A program made the translations under genes and the position numbers. From positions 1-64,000 of the forward strand of contig CANMHB010000010.1 of NCBI GenBank assembly GCA_947497485.1: a DNA stretch of 64,000 bases, in the 5' to 3' direction. Source of the DNA: Flavobacteriales bacterium. GTDB lineage: Bacteria > Bacteroidota > Bacteroidia > Flavobacteriales_D > Crocinitomicaceae. A model generated the notes under the pieces. It was not told the origin of the DNA. It did not search any database and saw only the letters and a list, made by a program, of their open reading frames with translations. Positions 19,356-28,093 of the stretch are shown piece after piece; within the stretch, counting starts at the first letter, position 1; each line of letters opens with the position of its first letter.

Positions 19356-20282
19356 TTATGCAAGTTGATTCATTTCAAAATTTGCAAGTGCTACAAACTT
19401 AGAAACACGATTATCGAAGTCTTGTTTAGTGATTTCTGTTAAACGTTCTGTTCCGAACTTCTCAACACAGAACGAAGCCAATGCTGATCCAGCAATTACA
19501 GCTCTTTTCATATTTTCAAAAGATGAATCATCTGTCGAAGCAATATATCCCATAAATCCTCCAGCAAAGGTATCACCTGCTCCTGTTGGATCAAATACTT
19601 CTTCCAATGGCAATGCAGGAGCAAAGAAAATATTTTCGCCATGGAATAAAAGCGCACCGTGCTCACCTTTCTTAATTATCAAAATTTTCGGGCCCATGCC
19701 ACGAATAACTTTTGCTGCTTTTACTAGTGAATATTCTTTTGAAAGTTGTCTAGCTTCTTCATCATTGATTATCAAAACATCAACTAACGCCATCGTTTTT
19801 TTCAATTCATCCATAGCGATGTCCATCCAAAAATTCATGGTATCCATGGCAATTAATTTAGGACGAGTTTCAAGTCGCTCGATCACCTGTCTCTGAACTT
19901 CTGGGCTTAAGTTTCCTAACATTAAGTAATCTGCCCCTTGGTAATTCGAAGGAATAACGGGATTAAAATCGCCCAAAACATTTAATTCAGTGACAAGCGT
20001 ATCACGTGAATTCATATCGTTATGGTAGCGTCCCGACCAAAAAAATGTTTTTTCACCTTTTTTGATTTGAATTCCATCAATGTTAATTCCTTTGGATTTC
20101 AAATAATCCAATGTTTCCTGAGGAAAATCCTCTCCAACAACAGAAACGATTCCCTGACTTTGAACAAAAAATGAGGATGACAAAGAAATGAATGTTCCCG
20201 CACCACCAACAATTTTATCTGTTTTCCCAAACGGAGTTTCGATCGCATCGAAGGCCACACTTCCGACTGTAATAAGTTTCAT
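19356..20282 (-). CDS. PfkB-family carbohydrate or nucleoside kinase
   Basis: 308 residues, ribokinase fold. Seen are the N-terminal substrate loop GGAGTFISL (about 26-34), GxxGxD-like VVGEDF, and the C-terminal signature DPTGAGDTFAGGFMGYI (about 228-244) containing the catalytic Asp and the anion hole. The family phosphorylates sugars, adenosine or related alcohols; the substrate here is undetermined. It is first in a five-gene operon and has a promoter with good -33 and -7 elements. Length is typical. Confidence 0.9.
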   Translation of the reverse strand: MKLITVGSVAFDAIETPFGKTDKIVGGAGTFISLSSSFFVQSQGIVSVVGEDFPQETLDYLKSKGINIDGIQIKKGEKTFFWSGRYHNDMNSRDTLVTELNVLGDFNPVIPSNYQGADYLMLGNLSPEVQRQVIERLETRPKLIAMDTMNFWMDIAMDELKKTMALVDVLIINDEEARQLSKEYSLVKAAKVIRGMGPKILIIKKGEHGALLFHGENIFFAPALPLEEVFDPTGAGDTFAGGFMGYIASTDDSSFENMKRAVIAGSALASFCVEKFGTERLTEITKQDFDNRVSKFVALANFEMNQLA

Positions 20283-20299
20283 AGTAATTTATTTGGCCG

Positions 20300-20327
20300 C
20301 AAAGATAGGGAAATTCGATGGAAACAA
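20300..20327 (-). promoter_or_regulatory. Promoter of the PfkB-DUF349-kinase-GT9 operon
   Basis: On the minus strand, TTG (20325-20327), 17 nt, then TATCTTTG (20300-20307), matching the Flavobacteriia promoter consensus. The leader is about 14 nt. Confidence 0.65.
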
Positions 20328-20378
20328 GAATTTCTTTAAATCCAGTCAGTTTATCAGATTCGCTGAGATGAAATTAGG

Positions 20379-20669
20379 TCAAAACTTATCTTTTTCCTTC
20401 AGGATTTGCTTTCTAAGCGCTTCAACTGCATCATCAGCAGCTTCCTCAAACGTTTTGCACTGTTTCTTAGCAAATAGTTCTTTTCCAGGTAAATGAAGTT
20501 TTATTTCAGTAATCTTATTCTCTTTTTCTTTGTCTTTGTCTAGTCTTAAGAAAACTTCCGCTGATTGAACATGGTGATTGAAAATTTCCAGTTTATCCAA
20601 TTTATCTTGAATGAAATTCAATAATTTTTGATCTGCTTTAAAGTGGACCGCATGCATTTTAGTTTCCAT
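20379..20669 (-). CDS. hpf: Ribosome hibernation-promoting factor, short form
   Basis: 96 residues, HPF/YfiA (RaiA) fold: beta-alpha-beta-beta-beta-alpha with the substrate-groove helix LNFIQDKLDKLEIF and the basic second helix EEAADDAVEALRKQILK. Such proteins bind the 30S decoding region in stationary phase and promote inactive ribosomes. It lacks the long-form dimerisation domain. It starts six bases after the xerC stop, so the two are probably one transcript. Confidence 0.9.
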   Translation of the reverse strand: METKMHAVHFKADQKLLNFIQDKLDKLEIFNHHVQSAEVFLRLDKDKEKENKITEIKLHLPGKELFAKKQCKTFEEAADDAVEALRKQILKEKDKF

Positions 20670-20675
20670 AGTTTG

Positions 20676-21548
20676 TTATTTGTGCCCACGCGGATGGGCT
20701 TGTGAATAAATCGCTGTTAATTGTGCAAACGAATTGTGGGTATAAACCTGCGTAGCTGCCAAATTTGCATGTCCCAACAAATCCTTTAACGTTTCCAAAC
20801 CACTGCCTCGGTTAAGCATATGCGTTGCGAAAGTATGCCTCAGAACGTGCGGACTTTTTTTATCCAAATTCGTTGCTTTACTAAGGTAAGAATTAATTTT
20901 TCGATAAACAAAAGTTGGATAAAGTTTATTTCCATTATTTAAAACGAGTAAGAACTTTGTATTCCCAAGCATTTTGGATTTGTAATAGCTGAATTTCTCT
21001 ATTTGATTGTAAAGCTCAGTAGATATCGGAATCAAACGTTCTTTGTTCCGTTTACCTAGTACCTTGATGGATTGTTCGTTAATGTCCGTTTCCTTCAAAT
21101 TAATCAATTCATTCAAACGTATACCAGTTTGGTAAAAAAGTTCAACCATCAAAGCATCGCGCATTCCATCAAAATCATTTGCAAATAAATCCGCTAATTT
21201 ATCCGATTCTAAATCTGATTCTTTTGCAAAAACAGGTAACCTTTTTTCATTTTTCGGACCTTGGATTTTTGTCATCGGATTATTGACAACCAAATTTTGT
21301 TTTCTGAGCCATTTATAAAACGTTCTCAGCGTGGCTATTTTTCGATTTACGGATCGATTTGACTGACCTTCATCAATAAGATACACAATCCAAGAGCGAA
21401 TGTTTAATGAAGTTAATTCATTGAGTTCGGATATGGTTTTAAGTTCAAGGAATTCAGTAAACTGCGTTAAATCCGTTTGATAGGCCAAAATCGTATGTTC
21501 GGAACTTCTCTTTTCAAATCTTAAATAATCAATGAAGGCCTCAAACAT
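20676..21548 (-). CDS. xerC: Tyrosine recombinase XerC
   Basis: 290 residues from the ATG at 21548; the in-frame ATG at 21638 would add 30 atypical basic residues. An N-terminal SAM-like core-binding domain (FIDYLRFEKRSSEHTILAYQ) is followed by the catalytic domain, with Arg in TGIRLNEL (about 143), PHVLRHTFATHML (His and Arg of HxxR, about 234-237), LGHANLAATQ and the nucleophile Tyr in VYTHNSF. With XerD it resolves chromosome dimers at dif. Context (hpf downstream, yicC divergent) is chromosomal, not phage or integron. No adjacent attachment site was seen. Confidence 0.9.
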   Translation of the reverse strand: MFEAFIDYLRFEKRSSEHTILAYQTDLTQFTEFLELKTISELNELTSLNIRSWIVYLIDEGQSNRSVNRKIATLRTFYKWLRKQNLVVNNPMTKIQGPKNEKRLPVFAKESDLESDKLADLFANDFDGMRDALMVELFYQTGIRLNELINLKETDINEQSIKVLGKRNKERLIPISTELYNQIEKFSYYKSKMLGNTKFLLVLNNGNKLYPTFVYRKINSYLSKATNLDKKSPHVLRHTFATHMLNRGSGLETLKDLLGHANLAATQVYTHNSFAQLTAIYSQAHPRGHK

Positions 21549-21586
21549 AGGATTAATTTGTTCCTTTAGAACGAATCTTACACTAT

Positions 21587-21615
21587 TTTGTTTCTTGTTT
21601 TTTTGACTAATTTTG
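21587..21615 (+). promoter_or_regulatory. Promoter of the yicC-gmk-nadD operon
   Basis: TTTG (21587-21590), 17 nt, TAATTTTG (21608-21615). The leader before the ATG at 21630 is about 11 nt. Confidence 0.65.
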
Positions 21616-21629
21616 AGAAAATTATTTTT

Positions 21630-22496
21630 ATGATTCAATCAATGACCGGTTTCGGAAAAAGTAATGGCGTTTACCACTCCAAAAAAGTTTCCGTCGAGGT
21701 TCGATCTCTCAATAGCAAAGGTCTTGATCTGACATTAAAAATTCCTTCTGCATACCGCGAGCTGGATTCCGAAATTCGAAAAATGGTTGCTGAAAAACTT
21801 GACCGCGGAAAAATTGATCTTGGTATTTACATAGAAAGTTCTGGAGATGCTTCAAATGGTTTAATAAACAAAGAATTAGCAAGTCATTATTACCGTGAAC
21901 TCAAAGCACTGAATGATTCTTGGAATGAGCCCCCGGTCGACTATTTATCACTTGTTGTACGCATGCCAGAAGTTTTAAACCAACAAAGCTTTGAATTGGA
22001 TCAAGATGAACGTTCCTTTATGCTTGATTTAATGGCTGAAAGCCTCGAGAAATTAAATGAATTTAGAAAACAAGAAGGTGAAGCACTGAGAATAGAGTTT
22101 ACAAAGCGAATTGCTGAAATAAGGGATTTACTCTTGGAAATTCCAAATTTTGAAAAAGAACGTGTACAGACTATTCGAGAACGCATTGCGAAAGGAATTG
22201 CTGAAATCGAAGGATTGAACGTGGATGATAACCGAATGGAACAAGAGATGATTTTCTACATCGAAAAATTTGATATTTCGGAAGAAAAAATGCGTTTGAA
22301 TAACCACCTCGACTACTTCATTGAGACATTGAACATACCACGATCCGGCAAGAAATTGGGATTTATTGCTCAAGAAATTGGTCGAGAAATTAATACGCTT
22401 GGAAGCAAAAGCAACCATTCTGAAATGCAAAAAAGGGTTGTGGAAATGAAGGATGCTTTAGAAAAAATAAAAGAACAAATTCTCAATACACTCTAA
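21630..22496 (+). CDS. YicC family endoribonuclease-like protein
   Basis: 288 residues. The start at 21630 gives the canonical N-terminus MIQSMTGFGKSNG; an earlier in-frame start would place the promoter inside the gene. It has YicC_N (about 1-155, including VEVRSLNSKGLDL) and the C-terminal DUF1732 with FYIEKFDISEEKMRLNNHL, FIAQEIGREINTLGSK. E. coli YicC is reported as an RNase linked to sRNA turnover. Its position immediately before gmk is conserved across many bacteria. One base separates its stop from gmk. Confidence 0.92.
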   Translation: MIQSMTGFGKSNGVYHSKKVSVEVRSLNSKGLDLTLKIPSAYRELDSEIRKMVAEKLDRGKIDLGIYIESSGDASNGLINKELASHYYRELKALNDSWNEPPVDYLSLVVRMPEVLNQQSFELDQDERSFMLDLMAESLEKLNEFRKQEGEALRIEFTKRIAEIRDLLLEIPNFEKERVQTIRERIAKGIAEIEGLNVDDNRMEQEMIFYIEKFDISEEKMRLNNHLDYFIETLNIPRSGKKLGFIAQEIGREINTLGSKSNHSEMQKRVVEMKDALEKIKEQILNTL

Positions 22497-22497
22497 T

Positions 22498-23088
22498 TTG
22501 GATCAACACGAAATCAAGGGTAAATGCATCATATTTTCAGCGCCATCAGGTGCTGGGAAAACAACGCTCGTTCATAGACTACTAGCTTCTTCTGAAAAAT
22601 ATGCATTTTCCGTTTCTGCATGTAGCCGTGAACCGCGCGAAAATGAAATTGATGGTCGTGACTATTATTTTATTGGGTTGGATTCGTTTCGAGAAAAAAT
22701 TAAAGAAAATGCTTTTGTTGAGTGGGAAGAGGTTTACAAAGACAATTATTACGGGACTTTGAAAAGTGAATTAAATCGAATTTGGAACCTTGGGAAAACC
22801 GTTGTCTTTGACGTGGATGTTGTAGGTGGATTGAACTTAAAAAAGATTTTTAAGGATAATGCTCTTGCAATTTTTGTGAACCCACCAAGCCTAGAAGTTC
22901 TCGAAAAACGACTTCGCGGTAGGAAAACAGAATCAGAAGAAAAAATCAACATGCGTATTTCTAAGGCAACAATCGAGCTAGATCGCGCATCCGAATTTGA
23001 TGTAATTGTAGAAAACAATGTTCTTGAAGAAGCCGTAGAACAGGTGAAACTACTTGCAAACAAATTTGTACTTCAGTTAGAGAAATGA
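22498..23088 (+). CDS. gmk: Guanylate kinase
   Basis: 196 residues, converts GMP and ATP to GDP and ADP. P-loop SAPSGAGKTT (14-23), the GMP-binding SREPRENEIDGRDY and VEWEEVYKDNYYGT, VFDVDVVGG, and the lid Arg segment RLRGRKTESEEKI are all present. The start is a TTG at 22498, one base after the yicC stop; no ATG or GTG lies between there and the P-loop, so this rare start is well supported. The end overlaps nadD by four bases (ATGA). Confidence 0.95.
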   Translation: MDQHEIKGKCIIFSAPSGAGKTTLVHRLLASSEKYAFSVSACSREPRENEIDGRDYYFIGLDSFREKIKENAFVEWEEVYKDNYYGTLKSELNRIWNLGKTVVFDVDVVGGLNLKKIFKDNALAIFVNPPSLEVLEKRLRGRKTESEEKINMRISKATIELDRASEFDVIVENNVLEEAVEQVKLLANKFVLQLEK

Positions 23089-23699
23089 AAATCGGGTTGT
23101 ATTTCGGGACATTCAATCCAATCCATGTAGGACACCTGGTCATTGCGAATTACATGGCAGAATTTACCGAACTCGATCAAGTTTGGCTTGTAGTGTCACC
23201 TCACAATCCACTTAAAGATAAATCAACTTTATTAAATGACTTTCATAGGCTTCAATTGGTTCGCGAGGCAATTTTAGATAATGATAAATTAAAAGCGAGC
23301 GATGTAGAGTTCAAACTACCCAAGCCAAGTTACACGATAACGACACTCACATTTCTGCAAGAAAAATACCCAGACAACGAATTTGCGCTAATTATGGGTG
23401 AGGACAATTTGCGGACTTTTCATAAGTGGTTTAATCATGAAATGATTTTAAAAAATCACAAAATTTATGTTTATCCTAGAGTTTTGACAACTCAAGAGGA
23501 ACAAGAAGTTAATCAGATTTCACATAACTTGCTAAACGATTTCCGACATCATCAAAATGTAGTGATTTGCGAGGAAGCTCCTGTAATGAAAGTTTCGTCA
23601 AGCTTCATTCGGGATGCTATTAAAAAAGGAAAAGACGTTCGGTATTTACTTACTGAATCAGTCTATAAATACATTGATGAAATGCGTTTTTACAAATAA
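23085..23699 (+). CDS. nadD: Nicotinate-nucleotide adenylyltransferase
   Basis: 204 residues, adenylates nicotinate mononucleotide to deamido-NAD. The nucleotidyltransferase motif GTFNPIHVGHL (8-18, HxGH at 14-17) and the C-terminal SSSFIRDAIKKG (ISSTxxR type) are clear. It overlaps gmk by ATGA and is the last gene before a strong terminator. Together with nadC at 9.1 kb the window encodes two steps of de novo NAD synthesis. Confidence 0.95.
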   Translation: MKIGLYFGTFNPIHVGHLVIANYMAEFTELDQVWLVVSPHNPLKDKSTLLNDFHRLQLVREAILDNDKLKASDVEFKLPKPSYTITTLTFLQEKYPDNEFALIMGEDNLRTFHKWFNHEMILKNHKIYVYPRVLTTQEEQEVNQISHNLLNDFRHHQNVVICEEAPVMKVSSSFIRDAIKKGKDVRYLLTESVYKYIDEMRFYK

Positions 23700-23724
23700 A
23701 AAAAGGAGCCGAAGCTCCTTTTTT
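23699..23724. terminator. Bidirectional rho-independent terminator
   Basis: An 11-bp perfect stem (left arm 23699-23709, right arm 23714-23724) centred on AGGAGC / GCTCCT, loop CGAA, with an A-run before and a T-run after. It separates nadD from the converging T9SS cargo gene and should work in both directions. Confidence 0.9.
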
Positions 23725-23746
23725 AATTAATTCTATTTTACAAGCA

Positions 23747-24508
23747 TTATTCTTTAACAACTTTGATTGTTTCAACTCCATTTGAGTGAACAATATTAAC
23801 GAAATAAATACCTGCTTTCATTCCGTTTAAATCGAAATTCTCTGTAGTTAAACCACTAGCATTTCTTTTTGCTAATAGTTTACCTTCAGCATTAACCAAT
23901 GTAATTTCAGAAGCGCTTTTCAACATATTGATTCCATTTACCGAAAACGAACCATTAGCTGGATTTGGTGATGCAACTAATCTCAAATCGCCACTTTCCA
24001 ATAATCCTGCACTTCCAACATTGATTTTATACCCAGAAAAAGAAGCTGGCTGAGTAACTGGTGTTGGAGGAAGACCAGGGAATAAAGTCACCAATACTGT
24101 AACGTCGAGATTTATAACAATTGGGTAAGTTCCCGTTGTCGCGCATGTTCCATAAAGCGTTGCGCAACCTTGAACACCACCAGCATAAGTACATGCATTG
24201 CTATTACAAGCATACTGATATCCCGTTGGAAGTCCATCTACTGTTGTTACTTTATACTCCTGAATTGGCGACCCGACAAACTGACCAGTTGGATCAAGAT
24301 CTGCAGTAACTGTTGCAGGAGCCTTAAAATTCAAAACTGTTTCATAGTAGGCATTAACTGTTGCTGGAGGAAAATTAGTCACTGTATCTGGCCAAGCTCC
24401 ATAAATTGAATCTGCATATTGGGAGTCTGGGGTACAAGAAGGTGCTTGTGAAAATCCATTAAAAGCGAAGAATCCAAGGCAACAAAAAGAAAGTAAAAGT
24501 TTTTTCAT
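23747..24508 (-). CDS. Small secreted protein with T9SS type A sorting domain
   Basis: 253 residues. A signal peptide (MKKLLLSFCCLGFFAFNGFS) precedes a Thr/Pro-rich globular region with six Cys (CTPDSQYAD, ACNSNACTYAGG, GCATLYGTC) that may form disulfides, and a C-terminal T9SS type A domain (about 178-253: VASPNPANGSFSV ... MKAGIYFVNI ... KVVKE). The middle resembles short choice-of-anchor-like proteins of Bacteroidota, but no function is recognised. It has its own promoter and shares the terminator at 23.7 kb with nadD. Confidence 0.9.
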   Translation of the reverse strand: MKKLLLSFCCLGFFAFNGFSQAPSCTPDSQYADSIYGAWPDTVTNFPPATVNAYYETVLNFKAPATVTADLDPTGQFVGSPIQEYKVTTVDGLPTGYQYACNSNACTYAGGVQGCATLYGTCATTGTYPIVINLDVTVLVTLFPGLPPTPVTQPASFSGYKINVGSAGLLESGDLRLVASPNPANGSFSVNGINMLKSASEITLVNAEGKLLAKRNASGLTTENFDLNGMKAGIYFVNIVHSNGVETIKVVKE

Positions 24509-24528
24509 ATTTTATAATTTTAGTTTCT

Positions 24529-24558
24529 CAAAGATATGAATTGTTTCCAAAAAAACAA
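24529..24558 (-). promoter_or_regulatory. Promoter of the small T9SS cargo gene
   Basis: Minus strand TTG (24556-24558), 19 nt, TATCTTTG (24529-24536); leader about 17 nt. Confidence 0.65.
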
Positions 24559-24621
24559 CAACAGAAAATGAATTATTTACTGTTTAGCACCATGAAAAAT
24601 AAAATTATAGAAACGATGAAA

Positions 24622-25356
24622 TTAGTCTTTAGATATTATTCTAATCTCTACACGTCTGTTCGATACTTGTTGAAATTCATTTGCTTCTGGCAGTGCATAA
24701 ATCGGTTTAGTCGCGCCAAATCCTTTAAATGTTAGTCGATTTTCCTTTATTCCATTTTTGACTAAATAATTATAAACAACCTTTGCTCGTTGTTCCGATA
24801 AATTTGTAATGTCATTCACATCGCAACAGATATGCCCTTCAATAGCAATTTTCAATTTTGGAATCTCTTGCATAATGCTGAGTAAATCCGTTAATGAGGG
24901 TTCGGACCCAGGAAGTAGAATAGCCTCACCTGGTTCGAAATTCAAATTATTGATCTTTATTTGTTCTCCAACTTGGGCAGTTCTAATTTGATTGCTTATT
25001 TTCTTATTATAGTATATTACTACCTTTCTCCCTTTTTGACCTGAAATCGGAAGTTCACCATTTCCTTGAACTTGAACATTTGTTAATAATTGGGGTATTG
25101 ATTCATCCAGTAATACTTTTATTTTTTTCGCCCTTCTTTCAGACAAATCTTGATTGAAATAAAAATTTCCGATTGAATCTGTATATCCCGAAATTTTCAG
25201 AACTGTGGTCGCTTCTTTAGTTAGCTTCTTTTGAATCATCTTTATCTTTTGAGCAAGAATCTCATCCGAATTAAAAGAAAAATAAACAACTACTGAATCT
25301 TGTGAATAAACCGAAAAACAGATTAAAAACTGCAAATAAATTATGATACTCCTCAT
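24622..25356 (-). CDS. Protein with two OmpA-like domains
   Basis: 244 residues with a signal peptide (MRSIIIYLQFLICFSVYSQ). The first OmpA-like unit (about 22-115) holds VVVYFSFNSDEI, SGYTDSIG and LSERRAKKI; the second (about 130-244) holds INNLNFEPGEAIL, IEGHICCD, LSEQRAKVVYNYLVKNGI and NRRVEIRI. The second domain keeps the peptidoglycan-binding Asp/Arg pattern; the first is shorter and ends early. No barrel and no lipobox, so a periplasmic peptidoglycan-linked protein is likely. It is divergent from the unknown membrane protein at 25449. Confidence 0.88.
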   Translation of the reverse strand: MRSIIIYLQFLICFSVYSQDSVVVYFSFNSDEILAQKIKMIQKKLTKEATTVLKISGYTDSIGNFYFNQDLSERRAKKIKVLLDESIPQLLTNVQVQGNGELPISGQKGRKVVIYYNKKISNQIRTAQVGEQIKINNLNFEPGEAILLPGSEPSLTDLLSIMQEIPKLKIAIEGHICCDVNDITNLSEQRAKVVYNYLVKNGIKENRLTFKGFGATKPIYALPEANEFQQVSNRRVEIRIISKD

Positions 25357-25437
25357 GACTACTAACTTTAATTTCTAGTATTAACGCATATGATCACAAA
25401 GATTACACAACAATTTTCAATTCTGACTTAAAATAAA

Positions 25438-25445
25438 TATTTTTG
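25438..25445 (+). promoter_or_regulatory. -7 box directly before a GTG start
   Basis: TATTTTTG, exact TAnnTTTG, with three bases before the GTG at 25449. It contains the TTG at 25443 that could otherwise be read as the start. Confidence 0.5.
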
Positions 25446-25448
25446 AGT

Positions 25449-26972
25449 GTGAAATACATTTCATTAAACGATCTAACGAAGGAATTAAGTCTCGAAAAAA
25501 AATTAAGTTCAGCGCAAATTCTTGAAATATTAAAAGAAAAGAACTATTACAATTATTCGAATGTCGAGGAATTTCTGAGTATTCAAAACAACCAGACAAG
25601 TGTTTTCAATTCTTGGATTGAACAACATCAACCGCTAAAAGATCTATTAACTACCGGAAAAACACAAGAGCTATTTTCTGATAAACACCATTGGTCAAAA
25701 CATGCTCTTTATGAAACGTTCAAATCCTATCTGAGTCCGTTTTTTCTGGATTTATTAACCAGAAAAAGTGAATCTGAAATATCAACTGAATGGGCCAAAA
25801 TTTTCAGTTTTTTTCAATTGATTGAAGATGAAAATCGTTTTTTTATTGAACAATCTTTTTATCAAAACATCAAAAATAAAATTGAATTAGAAATTTCGAA
25901 ATGTAATACTCAATTATCTGAAAACGAATTCCACCAATCTTTGCTTTTCATTCTTTCAGATGATTGTATCTCGATTCATAATTCTCTTTCAAGGGCTTCA
26001 CATTCGTTAAAAATTGATTTTTCTGAAAAGATACTTCAGCTGTTTTATCACGAAAAATGCTCTGCTAAACTGGCGAATTGGATGATTATTCAATTAGCGA
26101 AAATGGAACTTAATGAAGAACAACTAAACAGTTTATCTTCGATTAAAAAAAAGATAAAATCTGGTGAAATACAATTTCAACAGGTTACCCGAAAAAATAA
26201 AGTGTCACGGGCAAGACAAATAAGCCTATCGCTGATTATTCTATCGGTTTTTGGATTATTGATCTTCTATTTTAATCAGCAATATACTTACGTTCCTCCA
26301 AATTTTAAGGAGCAATCATCGTTGTCTGAATTCTCAGTTAAAGAGCGAAAAGAAATAGATTCTCTTCTAAAAAGTATGAATTCCAACAATCTAGACTCCT
26401 CGGGACAATATATTTCTAGTGGCACTTCAATAACGATGCGCGTTCCAATAATCAATCTTTATGTAGAAAAGATTTACCAAGAACTCGAATTAGATTTGAC
26501 GAATCATTTTTCAGGTGTTTATAACGCAAACAATCCTATTTCCAAAGAAAATTTAAAAACAGAGAAAATCCTTGAAACGAAAAATTTAAATGAGTTAAAA
26601 TCAAAAAATGAAATTGAATTTAAAAATGATTCTGAATACCTATTGCTTTTTTTGGTTTGGGATGAAACAAAAAATGGTTCTGTTTATAGTGGACTTCTTC
26701 CAAAAAAATCTGTGCTTAAATTAAATGGCAGCAAAGACATGAAAATGCTCATTTTACCTGGAATTGATTACGAAAAAATACAAGCAAATGAATTAAAAAA
26801 CTTCAAAATTTTGAAAAATCATTTTTGCAGTATCGACTTTAACTACGAATATGCCCTGCAAAAAATACTTACCATTGGTATGACATCTTCCAAAAATTCT
26901 AGGGTGTTAATTGAGGGGATTCAAGGTGATGTGTTAAGCGTTACCGATGCCGATGGTATTTTGATTGAGTAA
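25449..26972 (+). CDS. Uncharacterised one-span membrane protein
   Basis: 507 residues from the GTG at 25449 (a TTG two codons earlier lies in the promoter; no ATG occurs for about 190 codons). Residues 1-250 are helical, charged and lack a signal peptide, so probably cytoplasmic. One membrane span lies at about 258-276 (ISLSLIILSVFGLLIFYF). The remaining 230 residues are probably periplasmic and include a beta-rich stretch (YLLLFLVWDETKNGSVYSGLLP). No family recognised. The type II signal-anchor layout resembles sensor or anti-sigma-like proteins, but no such motif was found. A gene with its own promoter follows 27 nt later. Confidence 0.75.
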   Translation: MKYISLNDLTKELSLEKKLSSAQILEILKEKNYYNYSNVEEFLSIQNNQTSVFNSWIEQHQPLKDLLTTGKTQELFSDKHHWSKHALYETFKSYLSPFFLDLLTRKSESEISTEWAKIFSFFQLIEDENRFFIEQSFYQNIKNKIELEISKCNTQLSENEFHQSLLFILSDDCISIHNSLSRASHSLKIDFSEKILQLFYHEKCSAKLANWMIIQLAKMELNEEQLNSLSSIKKKIKSGEIQFQQVTRKNKVSRARQISLSLIILSVFGLLIFYFNQQYTYVPPNFKEQSSLSEFSVKERKEIDSLLKSMNSNNLDSSGQYISSGTSITMRVPIINLYVEKIYQELELDLTNHFSGVYNANNPISKENLKTEKILETKNLNELKSKNEIEFKNDSEYLLLFLVWDETKNGSVYSGLLPKKSVLKLNGSKDMKMLILPGIDYEKIQANELKNFKILKNHFCSIDFNYEYALQKILTIGMTSSKNSRVLIEGIQGDVLSVTDADGILIE

Positions 26973-26988
26973 TACAATTAGTTTTTAC

Positions 26989-26996
26989 TAGCTTTG
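26989..26996 (+). promoter_or_regulatory. -7 box of the DUF4286-rsmA operon, leaderless configuration
   Basis: TAGCTTTG, exact TAnnTTTG, followed by TTT and the ATG at 27000. Confidence 0.6.
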
Positions 26997-26999
26997 TTT

Positions 27000-27314
27000 A
27001 TGATTTTATATAACGTTACCGTTAGTATCGACCCGGAAATTGCTGAGGAATGGTTAAAATGGATGCGGACAACGCATATTCCGGATGTAATGTCAACCAA
27101 TTGTTTTCTTGAATCGCGCATTTCCAAAATTCATGGCGAAGAGGAAGGCGGTGTTACCTATTCCATTATGTATCTTTGTCCAAATCAGCAATTAATGGAT
27201 ATCTACCAAGAAAAACACGCTCCTATTTTACAAAAGGATCATTCTGAAAGATATACGGGCCGCTTTGCTGCTTTTAGAACCTTCTTAACCGTTATCGAGG
27301 TGTTCAAAAAATGA
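27000..27314 (+). CDS. DUF4286 family protein
   Basis: 104 residues with a ferredoxin-like alpha/beta pattern ([54 protein letters not shown]). DUF4286 is found in Bacteroidota commonly beside rsmA, as here, where its stop overlaps the rsmA start by four bases (ATGA). Function is unknown. The ATG at 27000 was preferred over a TTG at 26994 because the TTG is the end of the -7 box. Confidence 0.85.
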   Translation: MILYNVTVSIDPEIAEEWLKWMRTTHIPDVMSTNCFLESRISKIHGEEEGGVTYSIMYLCPNQQLMDIYQEKHAPILQKDHSERYTGRFAAFRTFLTVIEVFKK

Positions 27315-28093
27315 CAGTTCGAGCAAAAAAACACCTAGGTCAGCATTTTCTAAAAGATAAAGGAATTTGCGAAAAAATTGCGATGCAACTAACGAATCAT
27401 GGTGGATGCAAAAATGTTGTAGAAATTGGACCTGGAATGGGTGCTTTATCTGAATTTTTAATTAATCGTGGAGATTTGAATTTGTGGCTCTTGGATGTTG
27501 ACAATGAATCAATTGATTTTTTGAAGCAAGCCTACCCTCAACTAACAGATCGCATCATTCTAGCTGACTTCCTGCGAATAGATTTAAAGACCCTGATGGG
27601 GAATGAGCCATTTTGTGTGGTGGGAAATTTTCCGTATAACATATCAACTCAAATCCTATTTAAGTGCCTCGAATATCGAAATCAGATTCCTGAGATTATG
27701 GGAATGTTTCAAAAAGAAGTGGCAGTTCGTATTGCAGAAAAACCAGGTTCAAAAGAATATGGTATTACAAGTGTTTTGTTTCAAGCATTTTATGATATTC
27801 ATTATTGTTTCACGGTTGATGAACATGTTTTTATTCCACCTCCAAAAGTTAAATCAGGTGTTATTCGTTGTACAAGAAACAAAAGAGAAAATCTAGGTTG
27901 TGATGAAAAGTTATTCTTTCGAGTTGTAAAAATGGCATTCAATCAACGCAGAAAAACGCTTCGCAACTCTTTAAAACAACTTATAGCAGGGAATGAATTG
28001 CCTGAAGAATTCACTAACCAACGTCCAGAAAAGCTATCAGTTGAGCAATTCATTGATTTAACGCTATTTATTCATTCGCTGGAATCAAGGTGA
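27311..28093 (+). CDS. rsmA: 16S rRNA dimethyladenosine transferase RsmA/KsgA
   Basis: 260 residues. Dimethylates two adjacent adenines near the 3' end of 16S rRNA, a late step of 30S maturation. Motifs: [11 protein letters not shown] (SAM-domain entry), [10 protein letters not shown] (SAM-binding motif I), [10 protein letters not shown] (NxPY catalytic motif IV, about 100-109) and [13 protein letters not shown] short helical C-terminal domain follows. Its last nine bases overlap the converging MORN-repeat gene. Confidence 0.96.
   Translation: MTVRAKKHLGQHFLKDKGICEKIAMQLTNHGGCKNVVEIGPGMGALSEFLINRGDLNLWLLDVDNESIDFLKQAYPQLTDRIILADFLRIDLKTLMGNEPFCVVGNFPYNISTQILFKCLEYRNQIPEIMGMFQKEVAVRIAEKPGSKEYGITSVLFQAFYDIHYCFTVDEHVFIPPPKVKSGVIRCTRNKRENLGCDEKLFFRVVKMAFNQRRKTLRNSLKQLIAGNELPEEFTNQRPEKLSVEQFIDLTLFIHSLESR

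Noticed and set aside
20676..21548. Phage or integron integrase
   Set aside because: Length, motifs and the hpf/yicC neighbourhood fit housekeeping XerC; no attachment repeats or phage genes are near.
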